Shown here: in pieces, positions 12,840 to 24,524 of the stretch | Layout of the letters: each line of letters starts with the position of its first letter | Position numbering within the stretch: the stretch's first letter is position 1 | Assembly: GCA_020726505.1 (NCBI GenBank) | Contig: JAHLEZ010000006.1 | Span: 434,001-498,000, forward strand | DNA length: 64,000 nt | Origin: Leptodontidium sp. MPI-SDFR-AT-0119 | Taxonomy: Eukaryota; Ascomycota; Leotiomycetes; Helotiales; Leptodontidiaceae | Direction of reading: 5' to 3' | Notes under the pieces: model-generated | Seen by the model: only the letters and a program-made list of their open reading frames with translations | Databases searched by the model: none | Told to the model about the DNA's origin: nothing | Position numbers and translations under genes: made by a program

Positions 12840-15473
12840 GCTCCCCGAAAAGTCTACTGAATCGGCTGGGCTGCTTCGCCTGGGACTTCTTGTGAGCCAT
12901 ATACACCTTCAGGATGCCTTACATGGCCTCTTTATGCCATAACCTGTGAAGGCAGAACACTCTAGATATGTTGAAGCACCGAGCATGGTCTTCATAGCTT
13001 GTGAATGGAAATTGAGTTAGTGTTGCACATATATCAACAAAGCGCTGAGACCAAGGCCTTGGAATATTAGGAATAGTGACAAACTTCTTTAGCCGTGACG
13101 GAATGCTGGTTGTGTATCTTTAGCTGGTGAATCAGCGCTAGGCTAGTCCTCAAGTCTGATTTCAAGCCCAAGAGAATAATAGGGTTGTGTGGCGCGAATT
13201 TCTGCGTGTCAAATAATTACTGTTGTTCGTGAGATACAAATCAGCTACGGGCCATCCATGTAAATTGGGCGCTCATATTAATGGCTAGAAATTAACCCTG
13301 TTGCGTAAATGGTCCAATGGGTTTGGATTACAATCGAAAACGCTAATATAGAGACGCAAGAACATGATAAATGAGAGCCTAGTCGGCTGTCAAATTTTTC
13401 CTGTCCAGGCGTTTCTACAAAAGTCAGCAGTTCGCTTGAGCGGTTCGCCGTAACTGTAATTTTGACCTTATTGAACATTGAAGGTGGGTTATGACGCTGC
13501 ATATGTGTTCAGCTGTGCACGGTTTCAACAAGGTCTGAAATATACTTCCAGAGAGTGCTTCATACCGCCGAAACTTTGCCAGACTCTGCGAACCTGTTTG
13601 CAATTGTTAAAATTAGTATCTATGATATCAGAAGGCACTGTACTCACATCAAAAATTCGGTCTTGCCACAGCTCTCATCCCCTAATATGATTATCAAACT
13701 ATCGGAGTTCGAATTAATAGTTGAAGGATTGAGAACGGATAAAGGAAAGCTCTGAGGAACATCGTTCGGAACAGGTAAGGCCTCATCGATTGCGTCAGTA
13801 GTTGATAATTGTTCATTGTTTCCAATGGGTGTTGGGAATTGCTTGTCAAAAGATTTTCGACGGTAAGGAAGTCGTTGGTCATCTTCAACACTGGTGACAC
13901 GTGAAGGGTATGTTTTTCCATGAATAATATAGGACTGTTGGTATTGGGCAGGCCGCTCTGGGTCCCCTGATGCTAGCTGACTTACTGCCGGCGCTAGCAA
14001 GCTTGTGGGTTTTGGGGATGCCTGAGTCTCTTCAACCAATGCTGAGGGATCAGCAACCATCTTGGCTCGAAAGTCACTCAGAATAGCAGTAAAGGCTTCT
14101 TCCTCAACGTGATTTCCCTCATCTTGACACACCATGATAAGCAGTCTCAGAGATTTCTTGATTCTAGCGTCCCCGTCTGGCCCACCAAGTTCCGGAATCC
14201 CTTCAATGCTCTACGCCCGTACAGCATTGCTTCCGGGTAGGATCCTTCAAGTCGAAGGACATCACAGAGAGATTGCATAATACCCAGCGTGATGTACTTG
14301 GCGGTATGTGTGTTGTTGGGGTGGAAAGAGAGTATCTCTAACAGCACAGCGCGACATTCGTTGTAGTTATTTTGGCCCCTGCAAGCTACATGGATAGAAG
14401 TCAAGATTTGACGACGACTCTCCAGATCAGATCCAGGTGCTCTTGCTAAGGATTTCCGCAATAAACTCTCAGCTCCTTCCAAATCTTCTCGGGTGAGTTT
14501 CTCGACTCCTCTTTTGAATAAAGCTTGAGATAGCTCAGCATCCAACTCGCTATCCGAGTCTGAACCGTCGAGATTGTTGGCGGGCTGCGAAGTTCCGCCA
14601 CTGTTTCCGTACTGCTGCTCATTCTCATCGCCCTCTCCAAATTCGTAGACAGTATTTGATGACAGCCACTTGTTCATTGCCTCGTTTGGCTCTCGAGGGA
14701 AACAGTCTCCAAAATCGGAACTGCCCTCCTGATCCAGGTCCACACCCATGATTGTAGAAGTTGATGAGACAACCGTGGCTGCTAATTGAATAGTATTCCG
14801 AAGATGTTTTAAGGATTCCATTTCATGGCCAGGCTGGTTTCTTTGTACAAGAGTTTGGAGCTCGGATATCCGAGAATTGAAGTGTTGAGCCTTCTGATTT
14901 CTCTGTGGAGTGAATCCAGGTTTGGCAGGACCTGATCAGTCGACTCCCTGAACGAGACTTGATTCCATCTACATGAAAACGAGTCGGTGTGTCGCAATTT
15001 GTTTTCCTTTTTCAGATGGGAACTTACAGCATGACCGTTTGCAGTGACAGCTGCAAAGTATCGCGATGCGACCGTATCTGCAGTTGGTACATGACAATCT
15101 CATCCGCGGCGACCATGAGCCTGATATGTTTTCTTGCCCCATCCAGTAAGCTGACATTCTTATTGACCTTATCGAGGGTAGCTTCAAGTTGTGACAGACT
15201 CTCTTGACCGTCGCGAATCGAGGCCGAGAGGTTACTCCAGTGGCTTCCGATATGACCAGTGGCCTCCAGTGTTGACTTGACTTTGTCTTGCTGAAATGTC
15301 TCTTTCATCGACTGCAACACTCGAGTATAGCCCTCAACATCAGTGAGTAAGGATTGAACCTTCGTGTTTGCTATGGCAGCGCCATCGTATAATTGCTTCA
15401 GCTGCCAGCCGACTTTGAGCCAGGTGCCGAGGAGGGCGAGGACCCCTGTGGTGATGGATACAGGATCGCCCAT
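12840..15473 (-). pseudogene. Broken gene: STAND-like N-terminal domain, TPR region, Rho-like GTPase domain
   Basis: Reading leftwards from the ATG at 15473, the first exon (to about 15039) matches the helical N-terminal domain of fungal STAND/NACHT proteins (opening MGDPVSITTGVLALLG). An intron and a coiled-coil stretch follow. Next come an acidic linker and tandem helical repeats like TPRs (about 14540-14180, with LTREDLEGAESLLRKSLARAP). After a linker there is a GTPase P-loop, GDESCGKTEF (about 13680), the switch II motif ETPGQEKFD (about 13405) and PIILLGLKSDLR (about 13170), which is the G4 motif in its Rho form. Two frame breaks are clear: at 14870-14876, and at a four-G run at 14171-14174, where frame +2 continues the protein. 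A third lies near 13330 in the G domain. I infer a decaying gene; homopolymer sequencing error is the alternative. The left end is uncertain. Confidence 0.62.
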
Positions 15474-15955
15474 AGCATCTGTGACCGCCGCTGCTGATGG
15501 TTGTTACAAATAAGAACTCAGATCAAGAGAGCTTCTTCACTGCAGTCTGAAATGCTCGAAGTTCAAGGCTAACGTCGAGGCAGTGGGGCTGAAGATACAA
15601 CCCCGCAACATACTGTGAGAAATCCCGGAGTGCAGTGGGAGAGGGCTGCTACCCCATGCTCCAGTCTTGATATTGCAGTGTTCTAGAACGTTGAAATTTG
15701 ACTAGTAGCATCAACCGCGGAAAATTAATCGCTATAGCGATTTGCATTCAGAATTTCAAATCAATTGGCTTGCATTAAGCGAAAGAAACCAGGGTCACAA
15801 GTAAACAAGCGAAGAAGCGAACGACAACAAAGCAGTGTTAAATTGCAAAAGTTCCCTTAACGCTCGAGGAGGATTTCAATGACAATTCCTTGGCCCACAT
15901 CTCTTATATATCGCACATAGCAAATAGAAACTCCATCGTCCTGTCGTCGTCACTT

Positions 15956-16880
15956 TCACTGCCGACGAAGAAACTTTCCCGTATCCAGCAAAGACAACGA
16001 GACTTTCGGTCTCTTCACGATCTCCGGTGCACAATGTCTCTTTAGGTCGTTTATCGGCGATGTAGCTGGCATCTTAGACTTGGCAATAGTCCTGGGGAAC
16101 GTTGGGTCTGCGGCGGCAGAGGAACTGGGTGTTGACTCGAGAATTGAGGATGAGTTGCAAGTCGTAGACGATCCGGACTTTCATTTGAGACCAGTGGTCT
16201 TCTGGACGAAAATATTGAATCTTTGTTCGGGCGTTTTTGCGCAAAAAAGGAGGTCGATAATGGCCGTCCCGCAAGCTTGCACGTACTTTACGAACTTCAG
16301 TCGACTGGTGCCGAAATCTGCTTTCAAGAACCATGGATTGGTGGCGATTACGACATTCCTTCCTCGGTTTACGCCGTCGAATGTTGATTAGACATCATCA
16401 GAATTGAATTGATTTAATCTAGTACTTCGGTCCTAGAGCGTAGCATGTTGAGGGGTTTGGGGAATTTCTGCTGAAGTCCAGCTCCATTCCAATGAAAGCA
16501 GTAGAAATTGGAAAGGAGCAGCAGAGGGAAAGCTTTGCGCGATTGAAGCGTTCCTTCCGGGATCACCAAGCTGTCTCAATGCGGTATCGATTTCAGCCCT
16601 ATTCCATACCCACTTCTTCTCTCCTTGAAGGCCATTGGTGTCCCTGCTACCTGCCTTAGACTGGTTCCTGAGCATGATTTCGACTTGCTTGGTGATTGGA
16701 TTTCTGCCATCGCATAACACAAGAAGCGTCTTCCATCAGACTTGTCCACCCAAGTCTTCAGTACAACCATGGCCTTCTCCACCGATGTAAGAATACACGA
16801 AGATTGGGCGCGAGACCTAGCTGCAAATAAGTTTCGGTGCAGAGAGCAAAGAAGTCTATGTCGACGATACGATATGTCAT
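15956..16880 (-). pseudogene. Broken gene of unrecognised family
   Basis: On the minus strand a coherent protein can be followed through several interruptions. It goes from an ATG at 16880 (MTYRIVDIDFFALCTE), through a probable intron, to SVEKAMVVLKTWVDKSDGRR. Then there is a one-base frame break near 16720-16726 to LLVLCDGRNPITKQVEIML and a long frame ending near 16433. After in-frame stops, a further frame reads NPWFLKADFGTSRLKFVKY (about 16330), a TGA near 16193, and a basic tail ending at 15956. I do not recognise the family. Reading frames on the opposite strand in the same place look like shadows. The number of breaks argues for a pseudogene, with exon structure unresolved. Confidence 0.42.
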
Positions 16881-17223
16881 GACAGAAGTTAAGCTAACAG
16901 AGGAACAGTTTCAAGAAGGAAATAGCAGGTAATGGAGCTGACTTTTGCTGAAGACTTGGAGAGATATCTATGTTTGTTGTGCAGGTGGTGCTGGGTTGGG
17001 GGAGGAAAAGGGGTAGCGAGAAATGGGGCGTGACCACGTGACAGGCCTCGGCGCGCTAGCTCGATAACCTTAACGCGAACTCCACAAGGTTCATTATCGA
17101 AGTGTCAACATCTCTTTGCGCCGGCGACGACCACAGCAGCGCATTATGAGCACATAGCTTCTCGACCTTGGAGCCCGCGTGAAGTCGTCGAGAAGAAGGG
17201 AAGCCTGAAGTCGAGAAGACAAT

Positions 17224-18281
17224 ATGGGGCGAAGTGTTTGCTGGCGGTTCCTTTTGGGAGCTGGAGCGTTGCTACTTGGGGCACAGAGGATCGCGGCGCA
17301 GGAAGAGCACAGCAAGATCCCTCTGCCATCTTACCATTATGGAGCGAAGATCCCAGTCAGCTGTTTGAACAGGTCAATGTGAGTTGTTCTAGAACTAGCA
17401 ATATCCAGGAGGCGATGGGGTTTGGAGGAAGGGAACAGGAGCTGGCAGCAAGCAAGGACTGACGGCGACGCAGTGATACTGGCGAACATATCTCGAACGA
17501 CAAGAACGAATTGGAATACATTCCATTTCCAGTGTGCAAGGAAACAGGGAAGCCATTGGAGCTGCAGTACGGAATTGAGGATGGTGAGTTTCCTTCTGCT
17601 CTTGGAGTCCTATTTTCTAACCCTTGAACAGAACTTAATTGCACTATCCCGTTCATCACCGATCCCTTTTTCCATCTCCTCGAGTTCTACATCCACAACG
17701 ATGCCCCCCTCTCCTGCCGGATTCCCTCGCGACCTCCTGCACATGTTCACCCAGGTGGAACTCCAGCATCTCAACTACCTGCAGAATTCCAGCAAGAATT
17801 TGTGCCCTTGATATTCGCATTGGCAGGGACTCTACAACTATCACATCTACACGTCTCTACGCATTTGAACATCCTTCTACACTCGACGCCGAAACACCAC
17901 CTGCACCCTCACGACAGTGGGGTGATTGATTCTGGGGCAGCATATAGTACGAGTCCGCTCTCACATACCACTGGGCCAGCTGCTTTAACAAAGAAGTTGG
18001 TTATTGGTGACCCATTACCATTGCAGTTCAGTGTACGATGGTTCCCTACGCCACACCTGCCAAGAGAGAATGGGAAGATCGAATGGGCCGGCATGGGAGG
18101 CCATTTCTACGCCAGCACATTCTTCTACTGTGTACTCAGTGCAGGGGCTGGAGCCTTGGGGAGCGCCGTGTGGTTTCTGGGCATCGTATTGCCAAAGAGG
18201 CTGAAGGGGAGAGGTTTGGGTGGAGCTACACCTCTGGGCTATGGAGTTGGCAATGGCTGGGGCATGGGCAAAAGGGACTGA
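17224..18281 (+). CDS. Uncharacterised secretory-pathway protein with one C-terminal membrane span
   Basis: Three exons (17224-17378, 17474-17583, 17632-18281) join in phase to give 304 residues. The N-terminus is a signal peptide (MGRSVCWRFLLGAGALLLGAQ). The luminal part has scattered cysteines (SCLNRS, PVCKET, LNCTIP), at least two N-glycosylation sequons, and a His-rich segment (KHHLHPHD). A hydrophobic helix (about residues 246-272, STFFYCVLSAGAGALGSAVW then FLGIVL) is followed by a basic, Gly-rich tail (PKRLKGRG). This suggests a type I membrane protein of the ER or cell surface. I do not recognise the family. The frames are uninterrupted, unlike the neighbouring genes on either side. 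Confidence 0.72.
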
Positions 18282-18717
18282 GTTGTAATTGTAGGATATT
18301 GAGATATTGATTGCCTTCAAAGGAGCGGAATAGGGGACCAAACAATATTCTATGGCTGGGGAAGCGGGTGTATTATACGACATGGCATGGCATGACACGA
18401 TTTTGGAGTCAGGTTGGAATGATCGGGAACGAAAAATATCGAGAGAATTAATAGAATAATCACGTCAAGTGCTGACTCCGTTCAAGAAATTTTGGTGGTA
18501 CTGTTTGAGAAAAGGTACCAGAAGATTTGCAACTGAAAATTTTGGCGAGATGGTTCGCAATCTATGCAGTTGTTTGGTCTATTAAGTGCCCGTGGCAGAT
18601 GCCAGACATGGTATAGAAAATGGTAGGCCCAGGAGGTCAATTGGGCCAGCCATGCCAGGACAGTTTTCCTCTGCCCGAAACTCAACCCCGCAAAGTTTTT
18701 CGGTATTTTGCGATGCA

Positions 18718-19986
18718 TCATATTCCTCCCATGTCTTTGCCTTGGTTGTTGTGCACATGTTCGAAGAGGCCATCATGACCGCGAAGATCAAGCTCTAACC
18801 TACTTCCCACACTCTTCATTGCCCGCCGGCAGTTCTCAAAGTGGATGAGACCTGAATATCCAAAGTTAGCCTCTTTTGTTTCGCACAATTTGAAACATGT
18901 AGACTCACATTTCGTCCACCTCTCCACATCCCCGTCATCATCGTCATATTCAAAGCCAATAACCTGAATCTCATCTTCACTATTCCCACTCAACCTAGCC
19001 AGTTCCTCACACTCCGTCTCATCCATGTAACACACTCTATTATAGTTATCTTGTCTTGGGTACCTAGGGACGGGATAGCCAAGAAATTTGCCCAGTATGT
19101 CTTGATAGGCATCATGTTCTGCTCTGGGGATGTTGAGTTGAGCGGGAGAAAAGAATAGAGCTTGGATGTCAGGCCAGAGGGGAGAGGTTATGTCGGCGAA
19201 GACCCAGCCACCACGCCAGAACATGTCAGGTTTGGGCCGGCCCATCTCGATCATAGTCGCGTGTTCTATTTGGCGGAGCTCGAAGCCGTAGGACTTGAGT
19301 TTGTGCTTCTTGAGGATCGGTTTGATGACCTCGTTGACCCTTTGGAGTTCAGGTCAGCACACTCACCTACTTGAGACCGTTGAAGAGCAGGAGCAAAGCG
19401 GTGCTTACAGACGAGTGAAGATATGAGTTACTCCGGGCTGAAAGATCACCGTACAGGGCTTGAGGGCTTTGAGCGTGAGTAGGATCTCAACATAATGACG
19501 CTGATTGATTGCGATTTTGAGAGGCAGCTCCTTGGGATTGATGCCAGGAATAGGAACTAATGCCTTTGCATCGGTCGTGGAGAGGCCCATCAAGAATTCT
19601 CTTTCATCTAAATTCGAGGTGTCAGTTCCAGCCTTGCTTTAATTGCCTTGTTTGAAAATAGAAATCTCGGGATATTGACGGCGTGTAAGTTCTTGGAAGG
19701 CTTCTTTGACAAGCTCATCGAACACCGCATCTCGAGGCTTCAGAGACTCTGGGTCAAGAGTAGGAGCGACGGCGCCAAGACGATTGGTATCCATGCATGC
19801 TTTCAGACGCTTCTCGCTCAGTCTGTTGGACGTCAGTCAGCGAAATCCATTTCTGTGAGTGGTTTCATACTCCCAGCCATTCTCGTCTTTGAGTTGTTTG
19901 AGGACTTTCGCGCGAGCAAGAGCAGGCTCTCGAAGACGAATGGCCTTGACCGCCTTAATGAGGTTCTCTTCTGTGGGGCTCACCAT
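18718..19986 (-). CDS. Uncharacterised fungal protein, five exons
   Basis: Exons 19986-19871, 19822-19647, 19607-19409, 19339-18909 and 18851-18718 join in phase to give 351 residues. The first 45 residues form a small helical segment with the pattern RAKVLKQLKDENGWELSEKRL, seen at the start of several fungal proteins that start with a helix-turn-helix-like motif. The middle is mixed alpha/beta, and an acidic patch (EYDDDDGDVERW) lies near residue 300. Intron 2 appears to use a GC donor (CAAG|GCAATT) with acceptor TTTAG, the only choice that keeps frame. Intron 4 is 57 bases and in frame, so it could also be retained. No function can be assigned. The gene looks intact. Confidence 0.66.
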
Positions 19987-20429
19987 CTTGAACAATTGGA
20001 GGATGCTTGGGTGTTGCGTGGAAAAAGAAAATGCTCAGAGTGAGTAAGTAGAATTGTTGTTTAATTTGAACTTGGCAAGAAGTTGAGATTTAAGCGAGGC
20101 GCTAGTGTAGGAGCTGGCAGGCTAAACCAAACCTGGGCATCTCATGAAGCTTTTATTGACATTCATTGATTGCGAATTGTTGGATTGATATTCTATCCAG
20201 CAGAAAATTCGGAAAGAGTCTAGCAGACACCGTTCTTTCTCAAATGGCGAGTCCTATCTAGGCGATGAATGTTGAGAAAAATGCAAGCGTGATGATATCA
20301 ACAACAAATCCCAACTGGGTCAACCCTTAAACATCTCCAAAGACAAATATAGCGGGTGAAAGTACAGATCTAAAGCCAAGCAAAATTAGTTCTTCGATGC
20401 TACTCACGTTGGTTCTTTGACCATGACTA

Positions 20430-22100
20430 ATCGAGGTCCACGCTGACATCGGCTTCGTCAGATTCACTGCTTTCGGAATCCGATTCAAATTCAACCAACA
20501 GCGCCTAGTCTCCAACTCCCGGTCTCGCCTCATTTTCCACAACGCATCCAACTCTTTGTCTGGCTCCCATCTTTCTGTAATCTAGAATAGCCGATTCCTT
20601 CCTCTATTCTTCTGCTTGAGATCCGCAATTTCATCTTCGTTTATTCTGGGATAGCTCCACCACCACGACTCTGCCCCTTGTGCATGTGCAACGAAAGTAC
20701 ACCGACAGCGCACCGAAAAGGTTCCCAGACATGTAGACATCCTCTGCAGCACCATTAAGGGACATTTAACGGAGGGCTGACATGCATTTTACTGCTCTTA
20801 TCATGACCTTCAGTAATGGAAATGTCTCATCGTCATTCGGCCAACCACGGAACGCTCTCATCGGGATATCTCCTTGTTCGATGCCTTCTCTAATCGGATA
20901 ATACAACCTAAGTGCGGATTCATGGGATGAAGAAATCGAGTTTTGGTCGGTCTCTCAGTCCAACTCGCTGTCACTCCGAATGCCACCGTCGGTTGAACCA
21001 ACTTCGCTTTCAACCTCTGAATCCGTAGGAACTTGCGGAACTTGTCTTCGCGTTGTGAAATTGAATCGTCTGCCTCTGTATTTGAAGGCTGTCTAGCAAA
21101 GTACCAACCAGCGTTTGGGGTGCATGAGTTAAATATGACATGGAGCTCTTGCATCTTCGGTCATGGAGGTGTCTCGGAATCCAGGCTCGAGGGCCAGGGG
21201 AACTTCGAGGGAGATAACAAAATGACCAGAGAGATCAAAGCGAATGTGATTGGGGGCCAGGCTAACATACCAAAGTGCCTCACCAAGAACATCGGTGGAT
21301 GGAGACGATGGATGTTGTTTCAGGTGTGAAGTTATGGTTGAGGGGAGTGCAATAGTAGTAGTGGAGATTGAAGTTTGTCATGCTCCAAGTGAATCCGTCG
21401 AAGTCCAAACGAAGTCTGGGGCAACGTCAGATTGCGGGGTTTTTCTTCTTCAAGGGCTCTGATGCACTTACCATGTCGAAGCTGCCTGTGTTTCTCGGGG
21501 TATTTTTTCTCAATGTCCGTCAAATGTAAATAGATTTCTTTGATGCTGTGCAACTTTTTCAAAAGAAAAGTTGTGGCGACTGCAGCAAAATTCCTCCAGC
21601 TGCTCAAAACTTTGGGTTCAGCAATGCAGGCAAGTTGCGATAGATCCTGTGCACCGGTAAGGCCAATTTAGAAATGGCCATATCTCTGGTCCTCGATGTG
21701 ATGATGTTTTCAGGGCTTAAGCAGTTCTCTCTGCTCATCTTTGCCTTTCAAACACAGATCATAGCAGCTTGGAGAGTAAATATCATCAAGCTCAAGACCC
21801 TTTAGCTGAAGGTCCTTCCACTTCTGGAAGCCTTCAAGTGGCTCAACGGTTCCGCCCTTTACGTCATTTGCCAACTTTGGCGTTGGCATCTGCCTCCTCT
21901 TCCGCAGACTTCAAGACCCGGAACAATTCGTGGATTACCTCTACGAATGCTGCACTATTGGAAGATTGACCCTTTTGGTTTCGAACCTAGCATACGCACG
22001 TCGATTGTATTTTGGAAGCACGATGCGGTACCTGATAAAACGAACAGCTGCAGCACAATTGCTTCTGACCATGCGAGAGAATTCGTCCAGGTCCGTATAT
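20430..22100 (-). pseudogene. Decayed F-box-type protein gene
   Basis: The minus strand carries pieces of one protein in alternating frames. They are RFIRYRIVLPKYNRRAYARF (about 22040), NSAAFVEVIHELFRVLKSAE (about 21930), FQKWKDLQLKGLELDDIYSP (about 21800), YYCTPLNHNFTPETTSIVSI (about 21330), EALWYVSLAPNHIRFDLSGH (about 21290), MQELHVIFNSCTPNAGWYFA (21154) and WEPDKELDALW (about 20570). The pattern resembles the region after the F-box in a large family of fungal F-box proteins, from memory of the family. I count at least four frame changes plus an in-frame TAG at 20582-20584. The F-box itself is not visible upstream. I infer a pseudogene; it could be two adjacent remnants. Confidence 0.5.
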
Positions 22101-23176
22101 CAAGATGATAGGCCTGAATGTCAACCCCTCGAACTGAGTCTACCAGCGCCTAGAGATTTGAGCATATGTTGGTTAGAGGGATGGTGTTGGCGACTGGTCT
22201 TCAGGTTTTGGTGTTGGCGCTCTGGAAGTTGAAGGACTGGCTCGAGGTTCGCTACTTCTCCGGTCCGCCTCCAAGTTGGATACACAGGCGCCGAAGTACA
22301 ATGGCATATGTCTTTAGAGTAGATGATTTACTGGGGGACCTAGTGCGGAGTGAAAACAACGCAGATGTATGTGTGTTCTTCCGCTTCAAGTTTCTTCTCT
22401 TCTGGGCTTCAGCCATCCCACCATTCTTATCTTATCGTATCTTATCGCCACAGATACTACGGAGTACTCCGTACAGGGAACAGCAAATGTTAAATGGTCG
22501 AGCCAATTAAAGAGCAAGATCTAATATCCTGACTCAATGATTGGTCTGTACAGGCTCAAAGCCCCACCGCAACTGGTGACATTTAACATTTACTATGGCC
22601 TGTAGGTAGTAACCCAGTGGGGCGATCGAAGGACACGATCGGGAGCTAATGCAGGTCCCGCGCTCCCGCTGCCAGGATCTCATCAGGTAAAGTATAATCG
22701 TTCTAAGCGAATGACCCCCCTATTCCCCTTCGCTGCTGTACGTACCTAGTAACAAAGGGTTCCTCTGTCGTGCCCAGTTTCGCTCACACAATATATTGTG
22801 CTTTACGAGAACATGTTATTGAAGGAAGTTCATACGATTGTTCAAAGGATTATGGGTGTTTGTAAAGTTAGAACATAACAGTGAATAGCTAGCCGAGTAC
22901 CTTCCTTTTCTTAATCACTGGAATCACAAGTAGGTACCTATCTAGGAACCTTGTAACTTAAGGCAGCTATCAAGCTAAGCTCAAAGAAGTTACTTCCAAA
23001 GCATCAACTAGCTTCATCCCACAACTCGAGTAACTCAAATGTGTGAACCACTTTCTTCCTTCCTCTTCAACAACGTCGCTATTAGGCACAACTCGAGACT
23101 CGAGTAAACTCGAACCAAGGATACTCAATTTGAATGAGCATCATACTCTTCATCCGATCTGAACCAGCTCAACGCT
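22101..23176. other. Intergenic, no gene seen
   Basis: Short frames here show no domain. From about 22500 the sequence has many stops in all frames and several short TAGGTA/CTCGAG words. It must contain the promoter of the small membrane-protein gene that follows. Confidence 0.5.
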
Positions 23177-23584
23177 ATGGCCACCATACTACTTCTCGCC
23201 GAAGCTAGGCTTCAAAACACCGCCAACTTCGATGCTCCTCCTCCACCCTACGAATTCCAACCAACACGCCTTCAACCCATCTCACTCGTCAACATGTCTG
23301 CCAGTGCATCCGTGCATTTCCACCCAAGCGAATTCGTAGGTGCGTACGGATCCAGCGACGCGCCAACACGAAAGAAGGTTGACGCTACAGTCAATTGGCT
23401 CGCCGTCAATTCCCCGACCCCCAAGGACGCCTTCTGGACATTCGCTGGATTCTTATTTGCCGCTCTCGTACTCAGCTTCTTCACTATCTGGGGTAGCATG
23501 TGGTCTGCACATAATAAGTCTCCTGATCCATCGGCCTTCTATCTCAAGCTCTTCAGCCTCTTCAACCTCTTCAACAGGGACTAG
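23177..23584 (+). CDS. Small single-span membrane protein
   Basis: A single uninterrupted frame of 135 codons. It has a Pro-rich N-terminal part containing PPPPYEF, a polar middle, and one clear hydrophobic helix (WTFAGFLFAALVLSFFTIWG, about residues 92-111). A short tail follows. A second in-frame ATG at codon 40 could be the true start. The family is unknown. The helix and PPPY-like motif (possible WW-domain ligand) make a real small protein plausible, but length and lack of homology knowledge keep this tentative. Confidence 0.5.
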   Translation: MATILLLAEARLQNTANFDAPPPPYEFQPTRLQPISLVNMSASASVHFHPSEFVGAYGSSDAPTRKKVDATVNWLAVNSPTPKDAFWTFAGFLFAALVLSFFTIWGSMWSAHNKSPDPSAFYLKLFSLFNLFNRD

Positions 23585-24524
23585 AGTAAGTCTAATCTCT
23601 CTTTTCTTCTTTTCCTTTTTCGCAGAACACTAATGGGTATCTAAAACAGTCGTACTTCTTCGCTTTCTTCCAACGAATGCCAGACCAGTCCTGAGCACAC
23701 GATGAACGAACGCAGATAATACTTGCGGATAGGTTATGGCGTTTGGGTATCATTTTCGACCGAGCCCCCGTCGGATGGATTGATATGCATTGGGATGGCG
23801 TTATGGGAGGATTGGTCTGCACTGGAGTAATGCGCATTGGATGGAGTTGGTGCGCTTGGGAATAAAACAATAAACGTACATCCCTTCGGATGCATGCCAT
23901 GCGACCGTTTGTCTTCACACACCTTCCTTCTTCTCTCTTTTGAACCTCAGATGTATTATGAACTTGCTCGAAGTGCATCCATTTGTGCAACTCCAGAGGC
24001 ACACCCACAACTATTAATGTCCTCGAGTTTTTGAAGCAACTGGATCCCAGCTTAGTTACTTGGCCCGTTCCGATCCAAAACCTATGCGAACATAGGAAGT
24101 ACTCTTCCAACATACTCCCAAAGCCATATCGGATCCAAATCATCTAATCGTTGATAAAGGCAGTCAGATTACGCTGTGGATATCATGAATGCTGCACATA
24201 CTAGCAGTCGCGTAGAGAGTGCAGAATACAAGGACAGCGCACTAAATCACCCAGCGTCAGCCTGCCTGGTCCCCAGGCGACTTCTAACTTCTCATCGTCA
24301 TGAGGCCCAAATTACTGGTGGTAAGCGTCACCTGTACAAAGAAATTTTCGTACAGCATTTCTACCTTCTAACCATGCGTTGTATGAGCTGAAAAATAAAG
24401 TATTTAAATCAAATCTACCCAGAAGTTAAGCATCAGCCAAGAAACATAATTCAGTTCTGAAATCCCATTCCTCGTTGACAAGTTCTGGTCTGCCTATCCT
24501 TGCAGAAGCCCAACAAAATCCATG

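Noticed and set aside
23592..24143. 183-codon minus-strand open frame
   Set aside because: No domain, no splice context, overlaps the 3' region of the small membrane-protein gene; reads like chance frame.
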